Shown here in pieces: positions 1 to 11,897 of a stretch of 64,000 nucleotides of DNA. Under the pieces are notes generated by a model. The model ran no database searches, had not been told where the DNA came from, and saw nothing but the letters and a program-made list of their open reading frames with translations. The position numbers and the translations under genes are program-made. Source of the stretch: Variovorax paradoxus (GTDB taxonomy: Bacteria; Pseudomonadota; Gammaproteobacteria; Burkholderiales; Burkholderiaceae_C); contig NZ_JAGGNW010000002.1 in assembly GCF_018614875.1 (NCBI RefSeq), positions 575,537 to 639,536 of the forward strand. Direction: 5' to 3'. Numbering within the stretch: the stretch's first letter is position 1; every line of letters begins with the position of its first letter.

Positions 1-1035
1 CAGGTTGGTGGGCGAGTCGGCCTGGGCCAGGCCTTCCTCGCGCGTCACGCGCTCTTCGGTGACGAGGCGGGCGATGTCTTCCTCGAAGGTCTGGGAGCCT
101 TCGGCCATCGACTGCTCCATGGCTTCCTTGACGGCGGAGAAATCGCCCTTTTCGATCAGCTCGGCCACCAGGGCCGTGTTGAGCATGACCTCGAGCGCCG
201 GCACGCGGCCGCCCGTGGGCGTGCGCAGCAGCCGCTGCGACACGATGGCGCGCAGGGCCGAGCCCAGGTCGCCCAGCAGCGTGGGCCGCACCTCGACCGG
301 GAAGAAGCTCAGGATTCGGTTGAGCGCGCGGTAGCTGTTGTTGGCATGCAGCGTGGCCACGCACAGGTGGCCCGACTGCGCATAGGCAATGGCCGCGGTC
401 ATGGTTTCGCGGTCGCGGATTTCGCCGATCTGGATCACGTCGGGTGCCTGGCGCAGCGCGTTCTTGAGCGCGACCTGCAGCGATTCGGTGTCGCTGCCCA
501 CGTCGCGCTGGTTCACCAGCGACTTCTTGTTGGTGTAGGTGAACTCGATGGGTTCTTCCACCGTGAGGATGTGGCCCGTGGCGTGCTCGTTGCGGTAGTC
601 GAGCATCGAGGCCAGGGTGGTGGTCTTGCCCGCGCCGGTCGCGCCCACCATCAGGATCAGGCCGCGCTTCTCCATGATCAGCGTCTTGAGGATGTCGGGC
701 AGGTTCAGATCGGCAAAGCTCGGGATGGTCGAGGCGATGTGCCGCACCACCACTGCATAGCTGCCGCGCTGGCGCATGGCGCTGATGCGGTAGTTGCCGG
801 CGCCTTCGAGCATCACGGCCATGTTGAGTTCGCCCTTTTCCTCCAGTTCCCGGATCCGGGCTTCGGGCACCACTTCGGCCAGCAGCGCGAGCGGCGCGGT
901 GGCCGGCAGCACCTGGGCGTTGATCGGCACGCAGGTGCCGTTGATGCGGATCAGCACCGGGGAGTGCGCCGAGAGATAGATGTCGGAGGCCTTGCGCTCG
1001 GCCATCAGACGAAGGATTCGCTCCATCATGTTCAT
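1..1035 (-). CDS. PilT/PilU-family type IV pilus retraction ATPase, 3' end cut by the window
   Basis: A cytoplasmic hexameric motor that depolymerises type IV pili and powers twitching motility. The 345 residues present run from the start ATG at 1035 to the window edge with no stop, so the C-terminus is missing. The Walker A GATGAGKTT lies at residues 131-139. The acidic stretch with DVIQIGEIRD and the His-box segment SGHLCVATLHANN follow, as in secretion ATPases. The N-terminus MNMMERILRLMAERKASDIY is that of the PilT/PilU branch, and PilU-like is slightly favoured. No pilus gene is beside it here. The 44 bp gap to dapD upstream leaves open whether it is cotranscribed. Confidence 0.87.
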   Translation of the reverse strand, partial: MNMMERILRLMAERKASDIYLSAHSPVLIRINGTCVPINAQVLPATAPLALLAEVVPEARIRELEEKGELNMAVMLEGAGNYRISAMRQRGSYAVVVRHIASTIPSFADLNLPDILKTLIMEKRGLILMVGATGAGKTTTLASMLDYRNEHATGHILTVEEPIEFTYTNKKSLVNQRDVGSDTESLQVALKNALRQAPDVIQIGEIRDRETMTAAIAYAQSGHLCVATLHANNSYRALNRILSFFPVEVRPTLLGDLGSALRAIVSQRLLRTPTGGRVPALEVMLNTALVAELIEKGDFSAVKEAMEQSMAEGSQTFEEDIARLVTEERVTREEGLAQADSPTNL

Positions 1036-1079
1036 CGGTTTCTCTCCTCGGATGCTGTTTGTTTTTGCGGGAAAAAAGT

Positions 1080-1904
<825 letters not shown>

Positions 1905-1944
1905 GGAGAAAGTCTCGGGTGAAAAATGGGAGTCGGGAAGCGCT

Positions 1945-3165
1945 TCAGCGGCGGCCGCCGTTGACGAAGCGAACGATGCGCTCGGCGGCTTCCACGCATT
2001 CGGCCGTTTCGGCCACCAGGGCCATGCGGATGCGGCCCCGGCCGGGGTTGGCGCTGTGGTCCTCGTATGTCGCATGGCGCGCCAGATAGCTCCCCGGCAG
2101 AACCGTCACATTGTATTGAGCGTAGAGCGCGCGGGCGAAGGCTTCGTCGTCGCCAGCCCACACTTCGGGAATGCCGGCCCAGAGGTAGAAACTGGCGTCG
2201 GGCAGCCGCACGTCGAGCACGGGTTCGAGCAGCGGCGTGACGGCCGCGAACTTGGCGCGGTACTGGGCGCGGTTGTCCACCACATGGGATTCGTCGCCCC
2301 AGGCCGCGATGCTGGCCGCGGCCACGGCGCCGCTCATGGCGCTGCCGTGGTAGGTGCGGTAGAGCAAAAACTTCTTGATGACGGCCGCGTCGCCCGCCAC
2401 GAAGCCGCTGCGCAGGCCCGGCACGTTGCTGCGCTTGGACAGCGAGGTCAGCGCAATCAGGTTCCGGAAGTCGGGCCGCCCGAGCTTCACCGAGGCTTCG
2501 AGTCCGCTGAGCGGGGGCTCGTCGCGGAAGTAGATTTCGCTGTAGCACTCGTCGGCGGCGATCACGAAGCCGTGGCGGTCGGACAGCGCGAAGAGCTTCT
2601 GCCACTCGTCCAGCGACATCACGGCACCCGTCGGGTTGCCCGGCGAGCAGACGAACACCAGTTGCGTGCGTTCCCAGATCGCCTCGGGCACGCTGTCCCA
2701 GTCGACGGCGAAATTGCGCGCGGGCACGCTGGCCACGTAGTAAGGCTCGGCGCCCGAGAGCAGGGCCGCGCCCTCGTAGATCTGATAGAACGGGTTGGGC
2801 GACAGCACCACCGGCTGCGGCGAGGCGGTGGGGTCGACCACCGTCTGCGCGAGCGAGAACAGGGCTTCCCGCGAACCGTTGACGGGCAGCACCTGCGTGG
2901 CCGGGTCGAGGGCGAGGCTGTAGCGGGTTTTCAGCCAGTCGGTGAAGGCGGTGCGCAGAGTCAGGTCGCCGGCGGTCGCGGGGTAGGCGGCCAGCGCGCC
3001 GAGGCCAGCGCTCAGCGCGTCCTTGATGAAGCCCGGCGTGGCGTGCTTGGGTTCGCCGATGCCCAGGCTGATGGCCGAGAACTCGGGGTTGGGCGTGACG
3101 CCCGCGAACAGTTGCTTCAACCGCTCGAAGGGATAGGGTTGCAACCGGGAAAGCAGGGGATTCAT
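1945..3165 (-). CDS. dapC: N-succinyldiaminopimelate aminotransferase
   Basis: A PLP enzyme that converts N-succinyl-2-amino-6-ketopimelate and glutamate to N-succinyl-L,L-diaminopimelate, the step after DapD. The 406-residue protein is a fold-type I class I/II aminotransferase. The SPGNPTG motif is at residues 174-180, the aspartate of VIAADECYS contacts the PLP ring nitrogen, and the Schiff-base lysine is K244 in [11 protein letters not shown]. Adjacency to dapD supports the specific assignment over other class I aminotransferases. The start is the ATG at 3165, giving the normal [16 protein letters not shown] terminus. Confidence 0.93.
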   Translation of the reverse strand: MNPLLSRLQPYPFERLKQLFAGVTPNPEFSAISLGIGEPKHATPGFIKDALSAGLGALAAYPATAGDLTLRTAFTDWLKTRYSLALDPATQVLPVNGSREALFSLAQTVVDPTASPQPVVLSPNPFYQIYEGAALLSGAEPYYVASVPARNFAVDWDSVPEAIWERTQLVFVCSPGNPTGAVMSLDEWQKLFALSDRHGFVIAADECYSEIYFRDEPPLSGLEASVKLGRPDFRNLIALTSLSKRSNVPGLRSGFVAGDAAVIKKFLLYRTYHGSAMSGAVAAASIAAWGDESHVVDNRAQYRAKFAAVTPLLEPVLDVRLPDASFYLWAGIPEVWAGDDEAFARALYAQYNVTVLPGSYLARHATYEDHSANPGRGRIRMALVAETAECVEAAERIVRFVNGGRR

Positions 3166-3234
3166 GCCCGGGATTATCGGTGACAGGTGTTACCGCTCCT
3201 GGCGAGGCGGCTACTGAACCGGCGACAAGTGTCG

Positions 3235-3873
3235 TCAGGCCACGCCGCGCCGATAGAAGGCCAGCGAGCCCGCCAGCGCCAGCAGCATGCCGCCGCAGGC
3301 GCGATCGATCCAGCGCGTGGCCGATACCGTCAGCACCCGGATCGCACGGGCGCCGACGAAGGCGTAGCCCAGCATCACCAGCGTGTCGAGGCCCGCGAAG
3401 ATCAAGGCAATGATCGCGTACTGTGGCGCTTGTGCAGCCGCCGGATCGATGAACTGCGGCAACAGCGCCGAGCAGAAGATGTAGCCCTTGGGGTTGGTCA
3501 CCGCCACCAGGAAGGACTTGAGGAAGATGCGCCGGCTTTCGCCCGCCGTGACCGAGGCGGCGGCGTCGGCGCTCGGCAACTTGAAGCCGCCCTTGGAGCG
3601 CAGCATGCGCAGCCCGAGCCAGGCCAGGTAGACGGCGCCGACCCACTTCAGCATCGAGAACCAGAACTCCGACGCCGCGAGCAGCGCACCGAGCCCGAGC
3701 GCCACGGCGCCGACCAGCACGAAATCGGACAGCACCGCGCCGAGCATGCCCGGCAACGCCCGGCGCACGCCGTGGCGGGAGCCGTTGCTGAGCGCCAGCA
3801 GCACCGTGGGGCCGGGCGTGGCAATGGCGGTGAAGGCGACGAGGGCGAACAGCAGGGCGGTGGCGAGCGTCAT
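3235..3873 (-). CDS. LysE/RhtB-family amino-acid exporter
   Basis: A 212-residue inner-membrane exporter of the LysE superfamily. It shows about six hydrophobic segments and the family N-terminal signature TAIATPGPTVLLALSNGSRHG at residues 15-35, and its length is typical (around 205-215). Members export basic or neutral amino acids to prevent toxic build-up; the substrate cannot be read from sequence. It lies 69 bp upstream of dapC and 24 bp after argA on the same strand. A lysine or arginine link is therefore plausible but is only inference. Confidence 0.88.
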   Translation of the reverse strand: MTLATALLFALVAFTAIATPGPTVLLALSNGSRHGVRRALPGMLGAVLSDFVLVGAVALGLGALLAASEFWFSMLKWVGAVYLAWLGLRMLRSKGGFKLPSADAAASVTAGESRRIFLKSFLVAVTNPKGYIFCSALLPQFIDPAAAQAPQYAIIALIFAGLDTLVMLGYAFVGARAIRVLTVSATRWIDRACGGMLLALAGSLAFYRRGVA

Positions 3874-3897
3874 GGCGGCGGGCGTCTTTTTTCGGAT

Positions 3898-5244
<1,347 letters not shown>

Positions 5245-5403
5245 GGGGCGTGATTGTGCATTCTTGGAGGGCTTTTCGTACGGCTCGGGCGATTGCGCGC
5301 AGCGCCGCGCCGGCGCGTCCTACAGTGGACGCCGTGCAACAGCCGCGCTGCGCGCCGATAATCGCCGGTTTGCCCGCCGCGTGCCGACGACGACTGTTCT
5401 GCC

Positions 5404-8400
5404 TTGACGACCACGACACCTCCCGCTCCCTTGCGCATCGAGTTTCCCGAATCGCTTCCCGTTTCGGGCAGGCGCGACGAAATCATGACCGCCATCGCGG
5501 CCAACCAGGTCGTGATCGTCTGCGGCGAGACCGGCTCGGGCAAGACCACGCAGCTGCCGAAGATCGCGCTGGCGCTCGGGCGCGGCAAGATCAACGCCGA
5601 GCCGGGCAAGGGCCGGCTCATCGGCCACACGCAGCCGCGCCGCATCGCCGCGAGTTCGGTGGCCAAGCGCATCGCCGAAGAATTGAAGACGCCGCTGGGC
5701 GACGTGGTCGGCTTCAAGGTACGGTTTCAAGACCGGCTGAGCCGCGACGCCTCGGTCAAGCTCATGACCGACGGCATCCTGCTGGCCGAGACGCAGACCG
5801 ATCCGCTGCTCAAGGCCTACGACACGCTGATCATCGACGAGGCCCACGAGCGCTCGCTGAACATCGACTTCCTGCTGGGCTACCTGCGCGAGATCCTGCC
5901 GCGCCGGCCCGAACTGAAGGTGATCGTGACGTCGGCGACCATCGACGCGGACCGCTTCGCGCAGCACTTCGCATCCAGGAACGGGCCGGCGCCGATCATC
6001 TACGTGTCGGGCCGCACCTTTCCGGTCGAGCAGCGCTACCGGCCCTTCGAGGAGTCGCGCGACCGCGACTTGAACGACGCGATCGCCGATGGCGTCGACG
6101 AGCTCTGGCGCGATCCGCACAACGCCGGCGACATCCTCGTGTTCCTGCCCGGCGAGCGCGAGATCCGCGAGGCGGCCGATCACCTTCGCCGCCACCTGAG
6201 CCACCAGCCGCTGTTCCGCAACGCCGAGGTGCTGCCGTTGTTCGCGCGGCTGTCGGGGCCGGAACAGGACCGCATCTTCGACAGCCACACAGGCCGGCGC
6301 ATCGTGCTCGCCACCAACGTGGCCGAGACCTCGCTCACCGTGCCGGGCACGCGATATGTGATCGACACCGGCACGGCGCGCGTCAAGCGCTACAGCTTCC
6401 GCAGCAAGGTCGAGCAGTTGCTGGTCGAGCCGATCAGCCAGGCCGCGGCCAACCAGCGCGCCGGCCGTTGCGGCCGCGTGGCCAACGGCATCTGCATCCG
6501 GCTCTACGACGAGAAGGATTTCGAAGGCCGGCCGCGTTTCACCGACCCCGAGATCCTGCGCTCGTCCCTGGCGGGCGTGATCCTGCGCATGAAGTCGCTG
6601 CGCCTGGGCGACGTGGCGCGCTTTCCGTTTCTCGAGGCGCCTTCGCCACGCGCCATTGCCGACGGCTACCAGCTGCTCAACGAGCTCGGCGCGGTCGACG
6701 ACGCCAACGAACTCACGGCCACGGGCGCCGAGCTCGCCAGGCTGCCGCTCGATCCACGCGTGGGCCGCATGATCCTGGAGGCCCGCACACGCGGCGCGCT
6801 GGAAGAAGTGCTGGTGATCGCCTCGGCGCTCAGCGTGCAGGACGTGCGCGACCGGCCGATGGAAGCGCAGCAGCAGGCCGACCAGGCGCATTCGAAATTC
6901 GACGACGAGAAGAGCGAGTTCAGCGGCTACCTGCGGCTGTGGAAATGGATCGCCGATGCACGCGGCGGCCATGGCGATACACATAAGCTCAGCAATCGCC
7001 AGTACGAGCAACTGCTGCGGCAGAATTTCATCAACATCCGCCGCGTGCGTGAATGGCGCGACATCCATTCGCAGCTGCTCACGGTGGTTACCGAGCACAA
7101 GTGGCGCATCAATGCGGAGCCGGCCGGCTACGAGCCGCTGCATCTGTCGATGCTCGCCGGCCTGCTCGGCAACGTCGGCTGGAAGCTGGAAGACGACGAG
7201 GCGTACCTGGGTGCGCGCGGTATCAAGTTCTACAAGCATCCGGGCGCGCACCTCAAGAAGAAGCCCGGCCGCTGGATCGTCGCGGCCGAGCTGGTCGAGA
7301 CCACGCGCCTCTTCGGCCGCGGCATCGCCAACATCGAACCGCAGTGGCTCGAACAGGTGGCCGGCCACCTGCTGAAGAAGCAGCTGCTCGACCCGCATTG
7401 GGAGAAGAAGGGCGCGCAGGTGTCGGCGCTGGAGCGTGCAACGCTCTATGGCCTCGTGGTGTACAGCGGGCGACGGGTCGATTTCACCAAGGTCGATCCG
7501 GTCGCGGCGCGCGAGATCTTCATCCGAGAGGCGCTGGTCGCCGGGCAGTGGGAGAGCAAGTTCCCGTTCCTCGTGGCCAACCGCAAGCTGGTGCACGAGG
7601 TCGAGGGGCTGGAGCACAAGTCGCGCCGGCAGGACGTGCTGGTGGATGACGAACTGATCTTCGCCTTCTACGACGCGCAGTTGCCGGCCGACGTGGCAAG
7701 CGGCATCAGCTTCGAGAACTGGTACCGCCATGCCTCGAGGGAGCAGCCGCGCCTGCTCTTCCTGACGCGCGAGGAGCTGATGCGCCACCAGGCAGCGGGC
7801 ATCACCACGCAATCGTTCCCGCCCACGCTGCGGCTTGGCGGCGTCGATTGCGCCGCGACCTACCTGCATGAACCCGGCGACGCGAAGGACGGCCTGACGG
7901 TCAGCGTGCCGCTCTTCGTGCTCAACCAGGTGAGCGAAGAGCGCTGCGAATGGCTGGTGACGGGCATGCTCAAGGACAAGATCCAGGCGCTGCTCAAGAG
8001 CCTGCCGCAGCGTCCGCGCTCGCGGCTGGTGCCATTGCCCGAATCGGCGGCGAAGCTGGCGGAAGAACTTTCGGCGCCAGAGGTTTTCGGCCACGGCTCG
8101 CTGACCGACGTGCTGCTGAAGCGTGTGCGCGACACGACGAGCATCGACGTCAAGCGCGCGGACTTCAAGCTCGACATGCTGCCGCCGCACCTGTTCATGA
8201 ACCTGCGCATCGTGGACGAGCACGGGCGCCAGCTTGGCATGGGACGCAACCTGGGCGCGCTCAAGGCGGAACTGGGCGCGCAGGCACGCGGTGCTTTCCA
8301 GGCCCTGGCGGGGCTCAACGTGAAGGCTTCCCCCGAGCGAAAGCCCGCCGGCACCATCGACGCAGGCGGGCAGGCCAAGGGCGGCGCGGCTCCGGCACCC

Positions 8401-9270
8401 ACCGCACCCAGCCTGCCCGCAGGACAGCGCTACACGAGCTGGAGCTTCGGCGAATTGCCCGAGCTGATGGAAGTGCGCCGCGGCGCGCAATCGCTCATCG
8501 GATTTCCGGCGCTGCGCGACGAAGGCGATGCCGTCACCATCGAGGTGTTCGACGAACCGGCCGTGGCCGCCGCCAAGCACCGCGCAGGCCTGCGCCGGTT
8601 GTTCGCGCTGCAGCTGAAAGACGCGCTCAAGTACCTCGAGAAGAACATCCCCGATCTGCAGAAGATGTCCGTGGCCTACATGCCGCTGGGTACCTCCGAG
8701 GAGTTGCGCACGCAGATCATCGATGTGGCGATCGACAGGGCCTTTCTGCAGGAGCCGCTGCCCACCGACGAGTTTGCCTTCAAGCGCCGCCTGGAAGAGG
8801 GGCGGGGCCGGCTCACGCTGATCGCCAACGAGGTGGCGCGGTTGGCCTCGACCATCCTGACCGAGTACGCGGCCGCCGCGCGCAAGATCAAGGACACCAG
8901 GATCCAGCCCGAAGCCGTGCAGGACGCCGCGCAGCAGCTGCAGCGCCTGGTCGGCAAGCGTTTCATTGCCGACGCGCCATGGACGCAGCTGCAGCATTTC
9001 GCGCGCTATCTCAAGGCCATCGTGCTGCGGCTCGACAAGCTGCGCAGCGACCCTGCGCGCGACACGGCCAAGCTGGCTGAACTGCGGCCTCAGGAGCAGC
9101 GCTATTGGCGGCTGGTGGCGGAGCGCAAGGGCGTGGTGGACGAGCGCATGCTCGAATTCCGCTGGCTGCTCGAGGAGCTTCGCGTGAGCTTCTTCGCGCA
9201 GGAGCTGCGCACGCCGCAGCCGGTCAGCGTCAAGCGACTGGACAAGGCCTGGGCCCAGCTGCAAGCCTGA
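5404..9270 (+). CDS. hrpA: ATP-dependent RNA helicase HrpA (DEAH box)
   Basis: A large DEAH-box RNA helicase; the E. coli family member (1300 residues) acts on mRNA cleavage and rescue of stalled ribosomes. The product is 1288 residues. Walker A GETGSGKTT is at residues 41-49, DEAH lies in IIDEAHERS near residue 145, the SAT motif and QRAGRCGR follow, then the HA2/OB region and the long C-terminal DUF3418 region. TTG at 5404 is chosen as start because conserved residues (LRIEFPESLPVSGRRDEI) precede the first in-frame ATG at 5485, which would begin only 13 residues before the Walker A. No good ribosome-binding site is visible, so the start is less certain than the identity. Confidence 0.95.
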   Translation: MTTTTPPAPLRIEFPESLPVSGRRDEIMTAIAANQVVIVCGETGSGKTTQLPKIALALGRGKINAEPGKGRLIGHTQPRRIAASSVAKRIAEELKTPLGDVVGFKVRFQDRLSRDASVKLMTDGILLAETQTDPLLKAYDTLIIDEAHERSLNIDFLLGYLREILPRRPELKVIVTSATIDADRFAQHFASRNGPAPIIYVSGRTFPVEQRYRPFEESRDRDLNDAIADGVDELWRDPHNAGDILVFLPGEREIREAADHLRRHLSHQPLFRNAEVLPLFARLSGPEQDRIFDSHTGRRIVLATNVAETSLTVPGTRYVIDTGTARVKRYSFRSKVEQLLVEPISQAAANQRAGRCGRVANGICIRLYDEKDFEGRPRFTDPEILRSSLAGVILRMKSLRLGDVARFPFLEAPSPRAIADGYQLLNELGAVDDANELTATGAELARLPLDPRVGRMILEARTRGALEEVLVIASALSVQDVRDRPMEAQQQADQAHSKFDDEKSEFSGYLRLWKWIADARGGHGDTHKLSNRQYEQLLRQNFINIRRVREWRDIHSQLLTVVTEHKWRINAEPAGYEPLHLSMLAGLLGNVGWKLEDDEAYLGARGIKFYKHPGAHLKKKPGRWIVAAELVETTRLFGRGIANIEPQWLEQVAGHLLKKQLLDPHWEKKGAQVSALERATLYGLVVYSGRRVDFTKVDPVAAREIFIREALVAGQWESKFPFLVANRKLVHEVEGLEHKSRRQDVLVDDELIFAFYDAQLPADVASGISFENWYRHASREQPRLLFLTREELMRHQAAGITTQSFPPTLRLGGVDCAATYLHEPGDAKDGLTVSVPLFVLNQVSEERCEWLVTGMLKDKIQALLKSLPQRPRSRLVPLPESAAKLAEELSAPEVFGHGSLTDVLLKRVRDTTSIDVKRADFKLDMLPPHLFMNLRIVDEHGRQLGMGRNLGALKAELGAQARGAFQALAGLNVKASPERKPAGTIDAGGQAKGGAAPAPTAPSLPAGQRYTSWSFGELPELMEVRRGAQSLIGFPALRDEGDAVTIEVFDEPAVAAAKHRAGLRRLFALQLKDALKYLEKNIPDLQKMSVAYMPLGTSEELRTQIIDVAIDRAFLQEPLPTDEFAFKRRLEEGRGRLTLIANEVARLASTILTEYAAAARKIKDTRIQPEAVQDAAQQLQRLVGKRFIADAPWTQLQHFARYLKAIVLRLDKLRSDPARDTAKLAELRPQEQRYWRLVAERKGVVDERMLEFRWLLEELRVSFFAQELRTPQPVSVKRLDKAWAQLQA

Positions 9271-9282
9271 TCGGCGGGTGAC

Positions 9283-9310
9283 AAAAAGAAGCCCGCTCGA
9301 CGCGGGCTTC
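9283..9310 (-). terminator. intrinsic terminator between convergent hrpA and the DUF3309 gene
   Basis: A perfect 8-bp stem (GAAGCCCG / CGGGCTTC) with a 7-nt loop. Read on the minus strand it is followed by TTTTTGT, so it is a classical terminator for the short minus-strand gene. On the plus strand it lies 18 bp after the hrpA stop, without a U tract. Confidence 0.8.
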
Positions 9311-9342
9311 GGTCATTCAGGTGCACGAACCATTGGGCAGCG

Positions 9343-9501
9343 TCATATGCGTCCCATGAGCACCAGGATGACGACGATCAGCACCACCAGGCCCAGCCCG
9401 CCGCTGGGCCAGTAGCCCCAGCTCCGGCTGTAGCCCCAGCTCGGCAGCGCACCGATCAGAAGCAATATCAGAACGATCAGCAGAATGAACGAGAGGGACA
9501 T
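9343..9501 (-). CDS. DUF3309-type small membrane protein, 52 aa
   Basis: A short gene with ATG at 9501 and TGA ending at 9343. The 52-residue product starts MSLSFILLIVLILLLIGALP and ends in a second hydrophobic segment, LGLVVLIVVILVLMGRI. Between them is a Trp/Gly/Tyr-rich turn (SWGYSRSWGYWPSGG). This two-helix hairpin with WGYxxSWGYxPSGGLG is the pattern of the DUF3309 family of tiny, widely distributed proteobacterial membrane proteins of unknown role. A purine-rich GGAGAAACGC stretch precedes the start. The terminator downstream supports it being a monocistronic gene. Confidence 0.83.
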   Translation of the reverse strand: MSLSFILLIVLILLLIGALPSWGYSRSWGYWPSGGLGLVVLIVVILVLMGRI

Positions 9502-9635
9502 GCGTTTCTCCTGGGCCTTGTTGTTACGACATTCATGCTCGGTGCCAGGAGACCGGGGGCAAGCCGGATAGCCGCTTCTTCGGCGGTCAGGGCTTTCCTA
9601 CCGGTGCCGTCGGCATTCAAGCCGCGCGAACCGAT

Positions 9636-10811
9636 TCAGAGGTGTGCCAGCCGGTCCAGCGCCGCGACCAGCGTCTCGTCCTTCTTGGCGAAGCAGAAGC
9701 GGACCACGCGCTGGTCGAAGCCGTTGCCGTAGAAGGCCGACAGCGGAATTGCCGCCACGCCGATCTCGCGCGTCAGCCACAGGCAGAACTCGGCTTCGGA
9801 CAGGTCGCTCACCGCCGAGATGTCGACGCACTGGAAATAGCTGCCCTCGCTGCGCAGCAGCTTGAAGCGGGTCTTCTCGGCCAGGCCGGCTGCGAACAGG
9901 TCGCGCTTGCGCTGATAGAAGGCTGGCAGTTCGAGGTAAGGCTTCGGCTCCGCCATGTATTGCGCCAGCGCGTGCTGCATCGGCGTGTTGACGGTGAATA
10001 CGTTGAACTGATGAACCTTGCGGAATTCGGCCATCAGCGGCGCCGGCGCCGCCACGTAGCCGACTTTCCAGCCGGTGACGTGGTAGGTCTTGCCGAAGCT
10101 GCTCACGATGAAGCTGCGCGCCGCCAGGCCCGGGAAGCGCGCCACGCTTTCGTGTTGCGCACTGTCATAGACCATGTGCTCGTAGACCTCGTCGGCAATC
10201 ACGAAGACGTCGGTCGGGGCCAGCAGCTCCTCGAGCTTGCGCATCTCGGCGGCGGTCCAGACCGTGGCGCTGGGGTTGTGCGGCGTGTTCACGATGATCG
10301 CCCGCGTGCGCGGAGACAGCGCCGCGGCGATCTTGTCGAAGTCGGGGCGGAAGGTGCCGGGCGTGAGCGGCACGCGCACCACACTGCCGCCGGCCAGCTC
10401 GATGTTCGGCACGTAGCTGTCGTAGCAAGGCTCGAGAACGATCACCTCGTCGCCCCCACGCACCACGGCGAGGATGGCGGTGATGATGGCCTGCGTCGCA
10501 CCGGCAGTGACGGTGATCTCCTCGGCGGCGCTGTATTGGTGGCCGTAGAGTGCGGCGATCTTGCCGGCAATCGCTTCGCGCAGCGCCGGGATGCCGGGCA
10601 TCGGCGGGTACTGGTTGTGGCCCGCGGCCATGGCGGCCGTGACGTCTTCGAGCAGCTTCGGATCGCAGTTGAAATCGGGGAAGCCCTGGCCGAGATTCAC
10701 CGCGTTCTTCTCCGCCGCGAGCGCGGACATCACGGTGAAGATGGTGGTGCCCACGGCGGGCAGCTTGGTGGCGATCTCGGGCGTGCGGGGGGAGAAATAA
10801 ACGGTGCTCAT
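9636..10811 (-). CDS. PLP-dependent class I/II aminotransferase, methionine-aminotransferase-like
   Basis: A fold-type I aminotransferase of 391 residues resembling E. coli YbdL and kynurenine/methionine aminotransferases, which use sulfur or aromatic amino acids. Signature points are NLGQGFPDFNCD (39-50), GATQAI (104-109), N179 in TPHNPSA, D207 in VIADEVYEH, and the Schiff-base lysine K241 in SSFGKTYHVTGWKVGY. The open frame continues upstream without a stop, but the ATG at 10811 gives the family N-terminus, and the upstream DNA holds a dispersed repeat. The neighbouring CysB-type gene suggests a sulfur amino-acid role such as methionine salvage; this is inference. Confidence 0.9.
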   Translation of the reverse strand: MSTVYFSPRTPEIATKLPAVGTTIFTVMSALAAEKNAVNLGQGFPDFNCDPKLLEDVTAAMAAGHNQYPPMPGIPALREAIAGKIAALYGHQYSAAEEITVTAGATQAIITAILAVVRGGDEVIVLEPCYDSYVPNIELAGGSVVRVPLTPGTFRPDFDKIAAALSPRTRAIIVNTPHNPSATVWTAAEMRKLEELLAPTDVFVIADEVYEHMVYDSAQHESVARFPGLAARSFIVSSFGKTYHVTGWKVGYVAAPAPLMAEFRKVHQFNVFTVNTPMQHALAQYMAEPKPYLELPAFYQRKRDLFAAGLAEKTRFKLLRSEGSYFQCVDISAVSDLSEAEFCLWLTREIGVAAIPLSAFYGNGFDQRVVRFCFAKKDETLVAALDRLAHL

Positions 10812-10860
10812 GGTGGTCGTGGAGTCGGATGTTCTGCTGCTTTGCCGCTTTTTTCGTGGA

Positions 10861-10950
10861 ACACCGCGGAACCGGCTTTGCCGGGCCGCTGGTGTTGCCC
10901 CCGGAAGGGGGTTGGCGAAGCGACACGAAGTGCGCGAAGACTGGGGGTGA
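10861..10950. repeat. dispersed GC-rich intergenic repeat, copy 1
   Basis: The gap between the aminotransferase and cysB holds a nested GC-rich element. CCGGCTTTGCCGG is an inverted repeat, followed by CCCCCGGAAGGGGG, then the block CGACACGAAGTGCGCGAAGA ending in CTGGGGGTG. The same order of parts (CCCCC-GGGGG hairpin, ACACGnAGTG, GGGGG) recurs at 37.74-37.82 kb. Elements of this type are common between genes in Comamonadaceae. Its hairpins may also serve as a transcription stop for cysB. Confidence 0.6.
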
Positions 10951-10951
10951 T

Positions 10952-11893
10952 CTATAACTCGTAGTCTTGCTGGTGCCCGCTCAGGGCCTTCGCGATCAGG
11001 TTGCGGTCGAGCCGGTCGGACAGCAACTCGGCAAACTTGAACACGAAGTTGCGCAGGTAGGCGCTGCGCTTGAATGCCACGCGCGCGATGTTCTGGCCGA
11101 AAACATGCCCCATGGGGCGTACCACGAGATCGGCGTTCGATTCGTCGCGAACCGCCATCTCGGCCACGATGCCCACGCCAAGGCCCAGGCGCACGTAGGT
11201 CTTGATCACGTCGGAGTCGATGGCTTCGAGCGCGATGCGCGGCGTGAGCTTTTTCTGTGCAAACGCGTGATCGATGCGCGTGCGGCCGGTGAATGACGGG
11301 TGGTAGGTGATGATGGGTTCTTGCGCCAGGTCTTCGAGCGAGATGCGCTCCTTGGCGGCCAGCGGGTGGTCCTTGGGCAGCACCAGCACGTGCTGCCATT
11401 CGTAGCAGGGCAGGGTCACCAGCTCGGCGTAGTCGGCGAGCGATTCGGTGGCAATGCCCACCTCGGCAATTTCGTCGATCACCATGCGCGCCACCTGGTC
11501 GGGCGAACCCTGGTGCAGGCTCACGTTGACCTTCGGGTAGGCCTCGCGCAGCCTGGCCACCGGCACCGGGAGCACATAGCGCGCCTGGGTGTGGGTGGTG
11601 GCGATCGAGAGGGTTCCGCTGTCCTGCGCGCTGAACTGCTCGCCGATGCGCTTGAGGTTGCCGACTTCGCGCATGATCAGTTCGATGCTGGCGATGACGT
11701 GCTGGCCCGGCTCGGTGACCCGTTTCAGGCGCTTGCCATGGCGCGCGAAGATCTCGACGCCGAGTTCTTCCTCCAGCTCGATGATGGCCTTGGACACGCC
11801 CGGCTGCGAGGTATGCAGCGCCTTCGCCGCCTCCGTCAGGTTCAGATTGCGCCGAACGGCCTCCTGAACAAACTTGAATTGGTGCAGATTCAT
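10952..11893 (-). CDS. cysB: CysB-type LysR-family transcriptional regulator
   Basis: A LysR-type activator of sulfate assimilation genes. The 313-residue product is close to E. coli CysB (324) and Cbl (316). The winged HTH lies at about residues 1-60, with the CysB/Cbl-specific pattern LNLTEAAKALHTSQPGVSKA. The effector domain contains SIATTHTQARYVLP (N-acetylserine/sulfate site region in the family) and LGLGVGIVAEMA. The start is the ATG at 11893, just after an inverted repeat that may be its own operator. The upstream gene encodes a sirohydrochlorin chelatase; sulfite reductase needs siroheme, which fits a sulfur-metabolism context. Confidence 0.87.
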   Translation of the reverse strand: MNLHQFKFVQEAVRRNLNLTEAAKALHTSQPGVSKAIIELEEELGVEIFARHGKRLKRVTEPGQHVIASIELIMREVGNLKRIGEQFSAQDSGTLSIATTHTQARYVLPVPVARLREAYPKVNVSLHQGSPDQVARMVIDEIAEVGIATESLADYAELVTLPCYEWQHVLVLPKDHPLAAKERISLEDLAQEPIITYHPSFTGRTRIDHAFAQKKLTPRIALEAIDSDVIKTYVRLGLGVGIVAEMAVRDESNADLVVRPMGHVFGQNIARVAFKRSAYLRNFVFKFAELLSDRLDRNLIAKALSGHQQDYEL

Positions 11894-11897
11894 ATCA

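Noticed and set aside
5320..9264. Open frame of over 1300 codons antisense to hrpA
   Set aside because: Same cause: a shadow of hrpA with low-complexity composition and no recognisable domain.
9636..11399. Aminotransferase gene extended upstream through the repeat and into cysB
   Set aside because: The extra residues come from the dispersed repeat and an antisense or offset reading of cysB. The ATG at 10811 gives the family N-terminus.
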